DNA of 64,000 nt, taken from NCBI GenBank assembly GCA_016721115.1, contig JADKIW010000001.1, positions 4,727,501 to 4,791,500 on the forward strand, given 5' to 3'. Below, piece after piece: positions 39,767 to 48,567 of this stretch. The translations under genes and the position numbers were made by a program. Within the stretch, counting starts at the first letter, position 1, and each line of letters opens with the position of its first letter. Origin of the DNA: Candidatus Defluviilinea proxima (GTDB lineage: Bacteria > Chloroflexota > Anaerolineae > Anaerolineales > Villigracilaceae). The notes below the pieces were generated by a model. The model saw only the letters and a program-made list of their open reading frames with translations, was not told the DNA's origin and made no database searches.

Positions 39767-41292
39767 ATTCAATCGTGATATTGATAGAGAATATACTCGT
39801 CCTGATCGTGGGTGTGATCGCAGGGTACTTCTTCCACCGTTATCGTGTGGAACAACAAAGAAAAAGCCAGCAAAATAAAGCAGATGCCATCCTGAAAGGT
39901 GCCAACGAACAGGCTCGCCTGATCGAAAGTCAGGCACGGGAAAGCGCCACCAAGATCATTCAAGCCGCTGAATCTGAGATCAAGGAACGACGCATTGAGC
40001 TCAATAAAGAAACCGAGAGACTCGATAAGCGCCGTTCTGAACTCGACAGCCGCGTAGATCGCCTCGAGCAACGCGAACAAACTGTCAACAAGCGCCAATC
40101 CCAAGTGGATAAGCGCGCTAACGAGATCGACAAGTTGCATGAGGACCAGGTCAAGAGACTTGAACAGATCTCGCAAATGACCCAGGACGATGCAAAGAAA
40201 GACCTCTTTGCTGCTGTTGAAAAAGAAGCCCGCAGTGACATGGCGCGCATCATGCGCCAGATCGAAGCTGAGGCACGCGAGGAAGGCGAGAAACGCGCCC
40301 GCAAGTTGATCGCAGACGCCATCCAACGTGTTGCATCCGAACATGTGGCAGAAGTAACTCGCGCTGTGGTTACCCTCCCCAGCGAAGAAATGAAGGGACG
40401 CATCGTAGGCCGCAACGGACGCAACATCAAAGCCTTTGAGCAAGCCGCCGGTGTAGATGTGATCGTAGATGATACGCCCGACTCTGTCACCGTCTCCTGT
40501 TTTGACTCGGTCCGCCGTGAGATCGGTCGCCGTGCGCTCGAAAAGCTGATCCTTGATGGACGCATCCACCCCGCACACATCGAAAAGGTTGTGCAGGATG
40601 AAGCCAAAGCGGTTGAACGGATCATCAACGAAGCGGGCGAACAAGCCGCCTATGATGCCAATGTTTCAGGCGTACATCCTGAAGTCTTGCGCATGATGGG
40701 ACGTCTCAAGTTCCGCACATCATACGGACAGAACCAACTTGCCCACGCAGTTGAAGTCTCCAAGCTGGCTGGTATCCTTGCCGCAGAAATCGGCGCCAAT
40801 GTCGAACTATCCAAACTGGGCGGCTTCCTGCACGATATTGGCAAAGCCATGGATCACAACCAGGAAGGCACACATGCCATGCTTGGCGCGGAATTCTGTA
40901 AGCGCTATGGTGTGAACGCAAAGGTTGTAAATGCCATCGCTTCCCACCACCACGAAGTGGAACAGGAATCGATCGAAGCGATCATCGCCGAAGCCGCAGA
41001 CGCCATCTCAGGCGCACGCCCGGGCGCACGCCGCGAAGATCTTGAAGCCTATATCAAACGCATCCGCACGCTTGAAGAACTGTCCACCTCCTTCGACGGC
41101 GTGGAACAAGCCTTCGCCATTCAAGCAGGCCGCGAAGTGCGTGTCATCGTCAAACCTGAAAAGATCGACGATCTCACCTCCGCCCGCCTCGCAAGAGACA
41201 TCGCCAAAAAGATCGAAGAAACCATGCAATACCCCGGTCAGATCAAGGTGACCGTGATCCGTGAAACACGGTCCACGGAATTTGCGAAGTAA
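39763..41292 (+). CDS. rny: Ribonuclease Y
   Basis: 509 residues: an N-terminal membrane helix (about 5-22), a long charged coiled coil (about 30-195), a KH domain with G-R-I-V-G-R-N-G-R-N-I-K near 212, and an HD domain with H-D-I-G-K-A-M-D-H near 360 and A-S-H-H-H-E-V-E near 390. RNase Y starts mRNA decay from the membrane in bacteria lacking RNase E. All catalytic HD residues are present. The start lies in the end of recX (ATGA overlap), so both are coupled; a strong terminator follows. Confidence 0.97.
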   Translation: MNSIVILIENILVLIVGVIAGYFFHRYRVEQQRKSQQNKADAILKGANEQARLIESQARESATKIIQAAESEIKERRIELNKETERLDKRRSELDSRVDRLEQREQTVNKRQSQVDKRANEIDKLHEDQVKRLEQISQMTQDDAKKDLFAAVEKEARSDMARIMRQIEAEAREEGEKRARKLIADAIQRVASEHVAEVTRAVVTLPSEEMKGRIVGRNGRNIKAFEQAAGVDVIVDDTPDSVTVSCFDSVRREIGRRALEKLILDGRIHPAHIEKVVQDEAKAVERIINEAGEQAAYDANVSGVHPEVLRMMGRLKFRTSYGQNQLAHAVEVSKLAGILAAEIGANVELSKLGGFLHDIGKAMDHNQEGTHAMLGAEFCKRYGVNAKVVNAIASHHHEVEQESIEAIIAEAADAISGARPGARREDLEAYIKRIRTLEELSTSFDGVEQAFAIQAGREVRVIVKPEKIDDLTSARLARDIAKKIEETMQYPGQIKVTVIRETRSTEFAK

Positions 41293-41303
41293 AAGATTAA
41301 ACC

Positions 41304-41335
41304 AAAACGGGCTGTCAGTTTGACAGCCCGTTTTT
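41304..41335 (+). terminator. rny terminator
   Basis: AAAACGGGCTGTCA and its complement around a GTT loop, ending in TTTTT. Also usable by the convergent minus-strand gene ending at 41353. Confidence 0.93.
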
Positions 41336-41352
41336 GATTCAAAGAGCAAGCG

Positions 41353-42420
41353 TTACTTTACATCGATACTCGGCAAGACATTGTTGTTCGTAAAGATCAG
41401 GTTGGGAGATGTCCCCTGAGGGGTAAAGATGATCTTGTCTGTTTGTTTGATAGCCGAGGCATTGGCAAGCGCGACCTGAAGGCTTACGTAAGAAGGATTC
41501 TTTGCATAAAGTTCAGCAAGAGCAAGTTCTTTAGCCAGATCGACAAGAGCTTGTTCGGCAGCAACTTGCTGTTGGGCCTTCGTCAATTCCAATTGTGATT
41601 GGGCATTGATCGTCTCTTGTTGAATAACTGCAAGTTCAGCCTCTAATTGTTGTTGCTTCAACTGTTGAAGAGTGACTTGTTGACGAGCCTCTTCTTGCAA
41701 CCTGGATTGCTCCACACGGATCCGACCTTCTTCAACCGCCTGTTGTGCTAAGGCTTCTTGCTGTGCTTTTTGAGCATCTTGTTTTGCTTTTTCAGTGGCT
41801 AAGCGACTTTGTACGATGGCATCCAACCCAGCTTGCACCTCGGGGGAGATCTTGATCTGAGGCACAGCGACGTTACGTACTTCCAAACCCAGCGGCTGGG
41901 CCAAAGCACTTAACTCATCATCGATACAAGTCCGCAACGCATCGCGACCAGAGCCAATGACTGCCTCATCAAATTTTTTGTCACCCACGCATACTTTCAT
42001 TGCCTGTAACGTGAAAGCTGTCATACGTTGTTGCAGGGATTCATCATTCAGATAAATATTTCGATATCGTGAATAGTTGGAGATCACAACATCCGCTTCT
42101 CTTGGGCGGAATACATCAGCTGTCACTTCCAAGCCAATACGCTGTTTATCAATGGTAATGAGTTCGGGGTCATCCACTGTGATGGCAACTGCGCTGGTCT
42201 TGATCTTGACAAGTTGAACAAACAAACCAATATCATACGCAATACCGGGCTGCTTTATACTTCGAATCTCACCAGCTTCAATGGCAACGCCCACCTCGTC
42301 GTTGTTGATCACTTCAAAATACCAAAACGACCGGACCAATACAGCAATGGCAATGACTGCAACAACAATCACCAATCCCCAAAGCAGTCTTTTAGGGAAT
42401 GTAAATGGAACGGAACGCAT
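41353..42420 (-). CDS. SPFH/Band 7 (prohibitin-like) membrane protein
   Basis: 355 residues: an N-terminal membrane helix (about 12-30, L-W-G-L-V-I-V-V-A-V-I-A-I-A-V-L-V), an SPFH domain (about 35-210, with D-E-V-G-V, V-T-A-D-V-F-R-P, L-G-L-E-V-R-N-V-A-V-P-Q-I) and a long Gln/Ala/Glu-rich coiled coil (about 210-315). Such proteins form large membrane rings or microdomains and often act with proteases; the partner is not seen here. GGAG 9 nt before the ATG at 42420 fixes the start; the upstream frame (to 42480) is a basic, unsupported extension. Confidence 0.88.
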   Translation of the reverse strand: MRSVPFTFPKRLLWGLVIVVAVIAIAVLVRSFWYFEVINNDEVGVAIEAGEIRSIKQPGIAYDIGLFVQLVKIKTSAVAITVDDPELITIDKQRIGLEVTADVFRPREADVVISNYSRYRNIYLNDESLQQRMTAFTLQAMKVCVGDKKFDEAVIGSGRDALRTCIDDELSALAQPLGLEVRNVAVPQIKISPEVQAGLDAIVQSRLATEKAKQDAQKAQQEALAQQAVEEGRIRVEQSRLQEEARQQVTLQQLKQQQLEAELAVIQQETINAQSQLELTKAQQQVAAEQALVDLAKELALAELYAKNPSYVSLQVALANASAIKQTDKIIFTPQGTSPNLIFTNNNVLPSIDVK

Positions 42421-42577
42421 ATTATTTTCTCCTCGTGGTTGTGGGTCTGGGTTTTGTCTCTTCATGAGCTTCCTCACCATTAATAATGAATACTACGATT
42501 CTATCAGCAATCTCCTTCAGCAAAATATACGAGAGTCTGGCAAAAAGGTTTTAGAGTAAGGCTTATTTCTCCAAGGG

Positions 42578-43468
42578 TCAAAAATTCACCACCCCCGGCC
42601 TGAGGCTCAACTCATCGATCAAGTTATTTAGCTCATCATCCGTCAACCGCCTCCCCTTTCCAGCATATGCGGTTAACGCGGCTTCCATCATATTTGTACC
42701 AAATGAACGGCCATCATACCGTGGCGTAGTTGTGATGATCGTCTTTATGCCACACGATTTGAGCAGTTCAATATTTTCCTCGGTGGTGGTGTTCGTCACT
42801 ACAGTCTTGCCAGATAAATTCTTCGGCATGTATTTCCGCATGAACAGAAAATCACCCACGAGCAAATCCGATTCTTCAAAATATTTGGTGTACTTCGGCT
42901 CATGCTCAGCGCCATCACTGCCATAAAAGAGCATGCTCATGGGAAAGTAGCTGACAATCGGCAACATGACTCGCACGACTCTTTTGAAAGCGGGGATGCC
43001 ATAGATCGGGATCGGGAGGCCTAAAGCGACCATCAAATCTCCGAACACGGTTCTTTCTGTGACATCGGAAACTGCCTGCATCAACCCAAGCCGGTCTATG
43101 GCAAGTGGCGCAAACGCCTGCTTGAAGTGGATGTCTCCAAGTTGAGTTTTGGCTAATTGAAATACGCGACGCTCAAGGGTGTGCTTGAGACCGCGACCAT
43201 CACAGAGTGGAGTCTGCGTCACGCCGGAGACAAGTTTCAGGGCGGCATGAAGCGGATATTCTTTATCGTCGAGCCGCAGGTATAAATCCACACCACCAAC
43301 GCCAAAGGCATCCACTTTGCCATCTAAATCCAGATACATCTGACGGGCTTTGGCAATATTGCCGTCCATACCCATGCGTTCGACCTGAACTTCAACCCCA
43401 TTGAAGTTAACAACAATTTTCTTATCCCGTTTCGAACTCCCCAAACTGATACTGACTGCACGTTTCAT
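42578..43468 (-). CDS. Quinate 5-dehydrogenase-type protein
   Basis: 296 residues. The start M-K-R-A-V-S-I-S-L-G-S-S-K-R-D-K with D-G-K-V-D-A-F-G-V-G-G-V-D-L-Y-L resembles proteins in Chloroflexota and Deinococcus-Thermus labelled quinate/shikimate 5-dehydrogenase. A clear G-x-G-x2-G cofactor motif is lacking at the N-terminus, and that label rests on old annotation, so the activity is unproven. G-V-G-G-V-D and the C-terminal T-T-T-P-R-Y-D-G-R-S-F-G-T-N-M-M-E are likely functional sites. GGGAGG is 4 nt before the ATG at 43468. Last gene of the operon with MBL, MFS and hydrolase genes. Confidence 0.6.
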   Translation of the reverse strand: MKRAVSISLGSSKRDKKIVVNFNGVEVQVERMGMDGNIAKARQMYLDLDGKVDAFGVGGVDLYLRLDDKEYPLHAALKLVSGVTQTPLCDGRGLKHTLERRVFQLAKTQLGDIHFKQAFAPLAIDRLGLMQAVSDVTERTVFGDLMVALGLPIPIYGIPAFKRVVRVMLPIVSYFPMSMLFYGSDGAEHEPKYTKYFEESDLLVGDFLFMRKYMPKNLSGKTVVTNTTTEENIELLKSCGIKTIITTTPRYDGRSFGTNMMEAALTAYAGKGRRLTDDELNNLIDELSLRPGVVNF

Positions 43469-43482
43469 ATGCCCTCCCAAAT

Positions 43483-44121
43483 CTATATTCCTTCTAAAAA
43501 CGGATTACTTACCTTCTCATTCCCTACTGTTGTCATGAGACCATGACCAGAAAGAAGACGTGTGTCATCGGGCATCGTAAAGATCTGTTCTTTGATACTC
43601 TTCAACAGAGTCTCCCAACTGCCACCGGGCAGATCGGTGCGACCGACGGAACCATTGAAAATCAAGTCACCGCAAAAGCAGACTTTTTCAGAAGCAACAT
43701 ATAACACACAATGACCTGTCGTATGCCCCGGAGTAAAGCGGACTTCAAACTCATAACTACCCAACTTCAAAGTTTGTCCGTGGGCAAAGTCGATCGTTGG
43801 TTCGGGGCCGGGGTCAATGTTGAAGCCGAAGAGTGCGCCTCCGCCTGCGGCCCGCCACAGCACATGATCGTTCGGATGCAACGCCACCAAGGGCAAAGGG
43901 TTCAACGCATCGGCAATTGCACCTGCTCCGCCGATATGGTCAAAGTGTGCGTGCGTATACCAAAGATGACCGATACGCCAGCCACGTTTTTCCGCGGCTT
44001 GCAAGATAATATGCCCATCCCATGCCGGGTCAATGACAACTGCTTCTTTGGTTTCGGAATCTGCAACAAGATACGCGTTCGTTTGTACAGGACCCAGTGT
44101 AAAAGATACGATTTCAAACAT
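43483..44121 (-). CDS. MBL-fold metallohydrolase, glyoxalase II-like
   Basis: 212 residues with the dinuclear metal motif T-H-A-H-F-D-H-I-G-G near residue 56, H-T-T-G-H near 136, F-C-G-D-L-I-F near 154 and the final G-H-G near 197. This set matches YcbL-type hydroxyacylglutathione hydrolase-like proteins that hydrolyse thioesters; other substrates are possible. The ATG at 44121 has GAGGAGG 7 nt upstream and overlaps the MFS stop by 8 nt, so the genes are coupled. Confidence 0.9.
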   Translation of the reverse strand: MFEIVSFTLGPVQTNAYLVADSETKEAVVIDPAWDGHIILQAAEKRGWRIGHLWYTHAHFDHIGGAGAIADALNPLPLVALHPNDHVLWRAAGGGALFGFNIDPGPEPTIDFAHGQTLKLGSYEFEVRFTPGHTTGHCVLYVASEKVCFCGDLIFNGSVGRTDLPGGSWETLLKSIKEQIFTMPDDTRLLSGHGLMTTVGNEKVSNPFLEGI

Positions 44122-45235
44122 GGACAAGCCTCCTCGGGAGAATAATACTAATTAAGACTGAAACAGCTATAAGTCCAAGAGAGAGCGTATAAATCGTCAT
44201 CGGATCATTCTTGTAAATGAATCCCGCCAGCGGAGGAGTCAAAATAAAGATAACGGCGCTGACTGTCTCCATAACCCCATAGGTAAGTCCCATTTGTGAT
44301 TCGTGGACAAGTTCGCGCGCCTGCGCCATCGCCAGCGGACGTCCCGCGCGGAATCCGCCGAGCAAAAAATATCCGAGCGCAAAAACCACAAGGCCTGTGC
44401 CACGCAACATAATGAACGCAAATGCCGCCACCATCAACTGTGACAGAATAAAACCACGATACGGATTTGTGCGGCTCAAGAAGATCGCAGATAACGCATT
44501 CCCCAAAGCGCCCAACGTAAAGACCACACCCACATTGCTCAACGAAAGTCCACGCACATCTTTCAAAAAATTCGGAGTGAAAGGTTGTGCGAGATACATC
44601 GCAAAGATCGCAAATGCCAGAATGCCAAGATAACTGAGGAAACGTGTGTTCTTCATCAAGCCGGTGGGTGGCGACTCGGGATCGTGACGATCTATCGGTT
44701 GCTTTTCAACAAAGAACATAAAAATAGTTGACACGAAAAAAATACATGCGGCAACGGTATAGACCGTGCGTAAACCATAATGTTCGCCGATCCATCCACC
44801 CGTAAGAGGGCCAAACACCATGCCGGTATTGAATGTCGCGGTCGTCAATGAAAGCGCCATGCCAACAGACCACTTCCCACGCGCCGCGGTCACATAGCTA
44901 CTCAATGGTGATGAAACGAACGCGGTCAAACCATAGATCAACATGCCAACGACGAACCATGGCAACTCACGCGCAAACGCCATGATGATCGTTGCCGCGA
45001 GTCCCATGACCCATGCGATCACCAACAGCGGCCTGCGCCCGAAGCGGTCTGATAATCTCCCTGCGGGGATATGTGTGATCGCCATCGCCGCGCCGAACGC
45101 GCCCAATATCAAACCGATCTGTTGCTCATCACTTCCCAATGATTTCAGGTAGATGGGTTGAAAATTAAAAAACATGCCCTCGCCAAATCCCCAAGTAAGC
45201 AGGGCGAGAGCCACAAATAACAGATTACGATTCAA
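44114..45235 (-). CDS. MFS transporter
   Basis: 373 residues with about 11-12 membrane helices. The loop after helix 2, G-R-L-S-D-R-F-G-R-R-P, is the major-facilitator A motif. The start is TTG at 45235 with GGGAGG 6 nt upstream; it overlaps the hydrolase stop by 4 nt (TTGA). No drug or sugar signature is strong enough to name the substrate. It is flanked by a hydrolase, an MBL hydrolase and a dehydrogenase-like protein, so it might move a small organic molecule processed by them. Confidence 0.88.
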   Translation of the reverse strand: MNRNLLFVALALLTWGFGEGMFFNFQPIYLKSLGSDEQQIGLILGAFGAAMAITHIPAGRLSDRFGRRPLLVIAWVMGLAATIIMAFARELPWFVVGMLIYGLTAFVSSPLSSYVTAARGKWSVGMALSLTTATFNTGMVFGPLTGGWIGEHYGLRTVYTVAACIFFVSTIFMFFVEKQPIDRHDPESPPTGLMKNTRFLSYLGILAFAIFAMYLAQPFTPNFLKDVRGLSLSNVGVVFTLGALGNALSAIFLSRTNPYRGFILSQLMVAAFAFIMLRGTGLVVFALGYFLLGGFRAGRPLAMAQARELVHESQMGLTYGVMETVSAVIFILTPPLAGFIYKNDPMTIYTLSLGLIAVSVLISIILPRRLVHV

Positions 45236-46011
45236 ACGCGGCCTCCCACACGCTGGATAAATTCCAACGCTGATTCAAATACCTGACGATGAGCCGCATC
45301 ACGCGTAACGACATGGCCTGATCCCGTTATATAAAGCTTTGTCTTATCTGACGCATTTTTCAGATCGCCGTAGATCAACTCCATATTTTCTGGCAACACA
45401 TACGGGTCATCCTTCGAATGGATCAATAACACAGGCACATCTATTTGAGGCAAAGCCGCGCGCATTTCCCCGAGAAGTATATTCAACTCCCCGATCGAAC
45501 GAACAGGATTCATCGGGTACGCAACGTGATCCTTCCATGCTTGCTTATCAAACCAACTCGCGCCTGGCTCTCCGTCACTTTTCGGCATATAGGCAACGAT
45601 CTTACTGATCCATTCAATGTGCCGTAAGCGTGAGTCATCTTGTAATTTATATGGCGTAGACATTGCCACAACACCTATTACTTTTAGTCTGGTAGACGTC
45701 AACAACGACAATACACCGCCCATCGAAAGCCCAATGAGAAAAATATTTTCACTTACACCGCGCAAAAGGTTATACCCATCTTCCACCGAAGCCAGCCAAT
45801 CGGTATAGCGCGAGCGGATCATATCTTCTGGGTCAGTGGCATGCCCTGTATTACGCATGCAAAGGCAGGTATAACCCTGCTCATGCAAATACTCCCCCAT
45901 CAAACGCATCTCTTTGGGTGAACTGGTAAACCCATGCACAAGAAGACAGGCAGGCTTGGAACGATCACCTAGAAAGAAAAAAGGCTCCGCAGTGGGAATG
46001 ATCTGTGACAT
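45232..46011 (-). CDS. Alpha/beta hydrolase (carboxylesterase/lipase-like)
   Basis: 259 residues. The oxyanion region L-V-H-G-F-T-S-S-P near residue 24, nucleophile elbow G-L-S-M-G-G near 95, the acid in S-K-D-D-P-Y near 200 and H in S-G-H-V-V-T near 232 complete a Ser-Asp-His triad. G-F-T-S-S-P-K-E-M resembles Est30-type carboxylesterases/monoacylglycerol lipases. First gene of the four-gene operon. The ATG at 46011 is preceded 7 nt earlier by TATAAT, so the start of the message and of translation nearly coincide; the longer frame to 46071 would begin upstream of that promoter. Confidence 0.9.
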   Translation of the reverse strand: MSQIIPTAEPFFFLGDRSKPACLLVHGFTSSPKEMRLMGEYLHEQGYTCLCMRNTGHATDPEDMIRSRYTDWLASVEDGYNLLRGVSENIFLIGLSMGGVLSLLTSTRLKVIGVVAMSTPYKLQDDSRLRHIEWISKIVAYMPKSDGEPGASWFDKQAWKDHVAYPMNPVRSIGELNILLGEMRAALPQIDVPVLLIHSKDDPYVLPENMELIYGDLKNASDKTKLYITGSGHVVTRDAAHRQVFESALEFIQRVGGRV

Positions 46012-46018
46012 ACGTTGG

Positions 46019-46024
46019 ATTATA
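46019..46024 (-). promoter_or_regulatory. -10 box of the hydrolase operon, probably leaderless
   Basis: Perfect TATAAT on the minus strand with only 7 nt to the ATG at 46011. No ribosome-binding site can fit. The -35 is weak (TCACAT at 17 bp). Confidence 0.6.
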
Positions 46025-46050
46025 CAAGAACGGTGGGACGGATGTGAAAC

Positions 46051-46087
46051 AAAACGGATAAGCGTTTTCAATTCCGCTTATCCGCTA
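46051..46087 (-). terminator. Terminator of the six-gene pepP-like...tag operon
   Basis: CGGATAAGCG / CGCTTATCCG (10 bp) with a 10-nt loop, then TTTTG on the minus strand, directly after the tag stop. Confidence 0.85.
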
Positions 46088-46093
46088 TATCCA

Positions 46094-46636
46094 TCACTTC
46101 ATCCAAGCAGGTCGAAGCGAAGCTACCTTCTTATACATCGGGCACGTTTTTACATGCGCCCCCTGCAAATACCCCGTAGACATGAGAAACTCGTTTACGA
46201 TCTCGCCGCCCGTAAAGACAAAGGTTTTCTTGAATAGCTTTGTCCAATCGTCCTTCGTCAGTGGATGATGAGCATCCAGCCAGCCTTTGAAGGAGCCAAA
46301 CTCTTTTTGCAGTGCCTGGATTCGTTTTGCATTTTCAATGGCGGCATTAACCTTCAAGCGATTGCGGATGATCCCTGCATCAGCAAGAAGACGGGCACGG
46401 TCTTTCTCTGTAAATTTGGCAACTTTATCTATATCGAAGTTACGATACGCTTTGCGGAAGTTATCCGCTTTTTTCAGAATCGTGATCCACGAAAGTCCTG
46501 CCTGATTGATCTCAAGAACGAGGCGTTCAAAGAGCAGGTTATCGTCGGTGATAGGGAAACCATATTGGGTATCGTGATACTCTCGATTGAAAGTATCTTC
46601 GGGGTGAGAATTGCAGTAATCGCAGTAGGTGGTCAT
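46094..46636 (-). CDS. tag: DNA-3-methyladenine glycosylase I
   Basis: 180 residues, the family size. C-x2-C (C-D-Y-C) at residues 4-7 and the C-terminal H-x-x-x-C (H-V-K-T-C) form the zinc site of Tag; H-D-T-Q-Y-G-F-P near 20, E-I-N-Q-A-G-L-S-W near 42 and G-I-I-R-N-R-L-K-V near 90 are catalytic-pocket signatures. It removes 3-methyladenine from alkylated DNA. The ATG at 46636 overlaps the TfoX-C stop by 4 nt; the frame to 46723 is the shadow of that gene. Confidence 0.95.
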   Translation of the reverse strand: MTTYCDYCNSHPEDTFNREYHDTQYGFPITDDNLLFERLVLEINQAGLSWITILKKADNFRKAYRNFDIDKVAKFTEKDRARLLADAGIIRNRLKVNAAIENAKRIQALQKEFGSFKGWLDAHHPLTKDDWTKLFKKTFVFTGGEIVNEFLMSTGYLQGAHVKTCPMYKKVASLRPAWMK

Positions 46637-46866
46637 TCTCCAAGTTCCTTCCGTAATTGGTCTTTTATATCCGAAGGCAGGTCCTTCCAATGAATATCCA
46701 TTAATGCAGCTTGCAATCCCCACAACATGTTGAGAGTCACTTTTTCAGGGTAGGCTGCTTTGACCTGCTTATACGTCTCCACCACTCCAAGACTAGCAAT
46801 ATCGTCCAATGTATGAATCCCAATAGATGTAAGCCAATCTCTGCTTTTCGGTCCGATATTCTTCAT
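46633..46866 (-). CDS. TfoX/Sxy C-terminal domain protein
   Basis: 77 residues: K-N-I-G-P-K-S-R-D-W-L at the N-terminus, G-I-H-T-L-D-D-I, L-N-M-L-W-G-L-Q-A-A-L and H-W-K-D-L-P-S-D follow the TfoX_C pattern, a helix-hairpin-helix-like fold. The N-terminal TfoX domain is absent, as in many stand-alone proteins of this type, so a competence role cannot be assumed. It overlaps both the GNAT gene and tag by 4 nt, and a DNA-related role next to tag is plausible. Confidence 0.88.
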   Translation of the reverse strand: MKNIGPKSRDWLTSIGIHTLDDIASLGVVETYKQVKAAYPEKVTLNMLWGLQAALMDIHWKDLPSDIKDQLRKELGE

Positions 46867-47321
46867 AGTTGTATCTCCATGAGAGGCAGAATACGTTGAT
46901 GATCCTCGATCATATAGCTTGCCTCGCCAACTTGATGCATTCCCATTTTCTCATAAAAGCCTACAGCGTTTGGGTCCGCTTCGAGCTGGAGTACCAGATG
47001 TCCCTTTAAGCGGGAGCGGGATACAGCATGGAGAAATAATTGTTTACCAAGTCCCAGCCCCATATGCTCAGGAAGCACCCATATATTTTCGACCCAAGCC
47101 TTGCCCTCTTTTTCCTGAAGAGTGTAAAAGCCAACAGGGCGATCATCCACTTCAGCAACCCAACTCTCGTGTTGTTGGAAGTAATCAGGGGAAAATGTCA
47201 GTTGAGGTTTCCATATCTCCAGCCAACGACTGGGATACTGCCAGTGAGATTTGGCAGAAAATGCGATAAGAGATAACGTATCGGCATCTTCTGGGGAGGC
47301 AGGGCGAATCTTCACGCTCAT
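46863..47321 (-). CDS. GNAT family N-acetyltransferase
   Basis: 152 residues with the GNAT core: I-R-P-A-S-P-E-D-A at the start, V-G-F-Y-T-L-Q-E in strand 4, V-L-P-E-H-M-G-L-G-L-G-K-Q-L near 82 (acetyl-CoA pyrophosphate loop, Q/R-x-x-G-x-G/A type) and A-V-G-F-Y-E-K-M-G-M near 123. The acceptor is unknown. Its ATG overlaps the expected stop of the frameshifted GT87-like gene (ATGA), and its end overlaps the TfoX-C start. Confidence 0.9.
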   Translation of the reverse strand: MSVKIRPASPEDADTLSLIAFSAKSHWQYPSRWLEIWKPQLTFSPDYFQQHESWVAEVDDRPVGFYTLQEKEGKAWVENIWVLPEHMGLGLGKQLFLHAVSRSRLKGHLVLQLEADPNAVGFYEKMGMHQVGEASYMIEDHQRILPLMEIQL

Positions 47322-48567
47322 ACCAGCTGGCTTTTACGAACCCCAAATATCTTTTGTAGATCTTGCTTAACCCAAATAGGAAGAGATGCAGCCAGCAAAT
47401 AGGCGAAGCCCGGGAGCATAAGCCAGTGAATAATATCGTCAAAGACAACGATCCTATTTATCGATTCTTAAACGGGATAAAAGGCAGGTCGATCAAAAAA
47501 ACAAAATGCCAACAGGATAATGTGATAGCGAGCATCATACCCATCGCAATATGGCGATGAGTCTTGTTCTCAGCATAAAACCATTCTGATAATTGAGGAA
47601 TAACAAATATCAGGAATGCCAAACGATAGTCCCAGTTATTTCCTAGCAAAAAGGTGCCCATATAAATGGATGCTCCCATGCGAAAGGCAGTCAAGTTCCG
47701 TTCGGAAGCTACAGGCAAAGATTGGGAATTGCGTATCGCAGGGATCACGCCGATAAAGATCAACAAAAGACCCAAGCCTTCAAATGCGACCTTCCATAGG
47801 GGAGATTGAAAATAAGATGCAAAACGAGTAAGCAACACAAAGGTTCCATATGACATCATTTCCCCACGCCAGGTGGTAGTCCAAGCGGCCCTTTGACTCT
47901 CCCAGGTAATAAAGCCATATATCAACAGGATCATCACACCAACGGCCGAAAAAAGGAAAAAGCGCCGTTTTGATTCCCGAAACAATACTGTAATCCCAAA
48001 GAACGGAAATATCTTCACGATCGCGCCAAATATAAGCAACCCCATTGTCAGGTTGGTAGAGTAATCTGCCGCAAGAATAATAAGCGCACAAATGAAGAAG
48101 ACGAAAAGGTCAACATTTCCTCTTTCATACAAAAGCATGGATGCTGGAGAAAAAACTATCAGCAACATCCAAAATGCACTCGTAACCGAAAGCCTTTGAG
48201 GGAATAGAAAAATGCCCGTAAAAAATAGAATGAGCATGACGATGCAGATCCAAATCGTATCATCTTGAGAAATGAAGTTTACATAAAAGAACAACCGCCA
48301 AAATGCTGGATAGTTGAAAATCCGCCCACCGGGCTCGAATGGATTTTCAACTGTTGGTTCAAATCCATTACGAAAAGACTCGGCACTGCTGGGGATGAGG
48401 CGAAAATCCATAAAAGGCAATTCTTCGGTCTGGACTCCCCATAGTTGCCAGGTCTTGTTGTATCCATAGTTTTTGAACATCAGAAGGAGAAATAGCCACA
48501 TCAAGATTGTGGCAGAGATCAAAACGATACGTCCAGTATTCTCACGTGTAAAACCAAGTCGTGTCAT
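47318..48567 (-). pseudogene. GT87-like membrane glycosyltransferase paralogue, disrupted by a single-base frameshift
   Basis: The open frame covers only 47458-48567 (369 aa) and stops after L-P-F-I-P-F-K-N-R. With one extra base in the A-run near 47475, it continues as E-S-I-N-R-I-V-V-F-D-D-I-I-H-W-L-M-L-P-G ... Q-D-L-Q-K-I-F, matching the C-terminus of the upstream paralogue, and ends in a TGA at 47318 that overlaps the GNAT start (ATGA). The restored product is 416 residues against 418 for the paralogue. About 10 membrane helices, with N-Y-P-A-F-W-R-L-F-F-Y and Y-E-R-G-N-V-D-L shared by both. A sequencing or assembly slip is as likely as a true mutation. Confidence 0.8.

Noticed and set aside
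39769..40644. Antisense open frame of 291 codons within rny
   Set aside because: It mirrors the repetitive coiled-coil codons of RNase Y and shows no family features.
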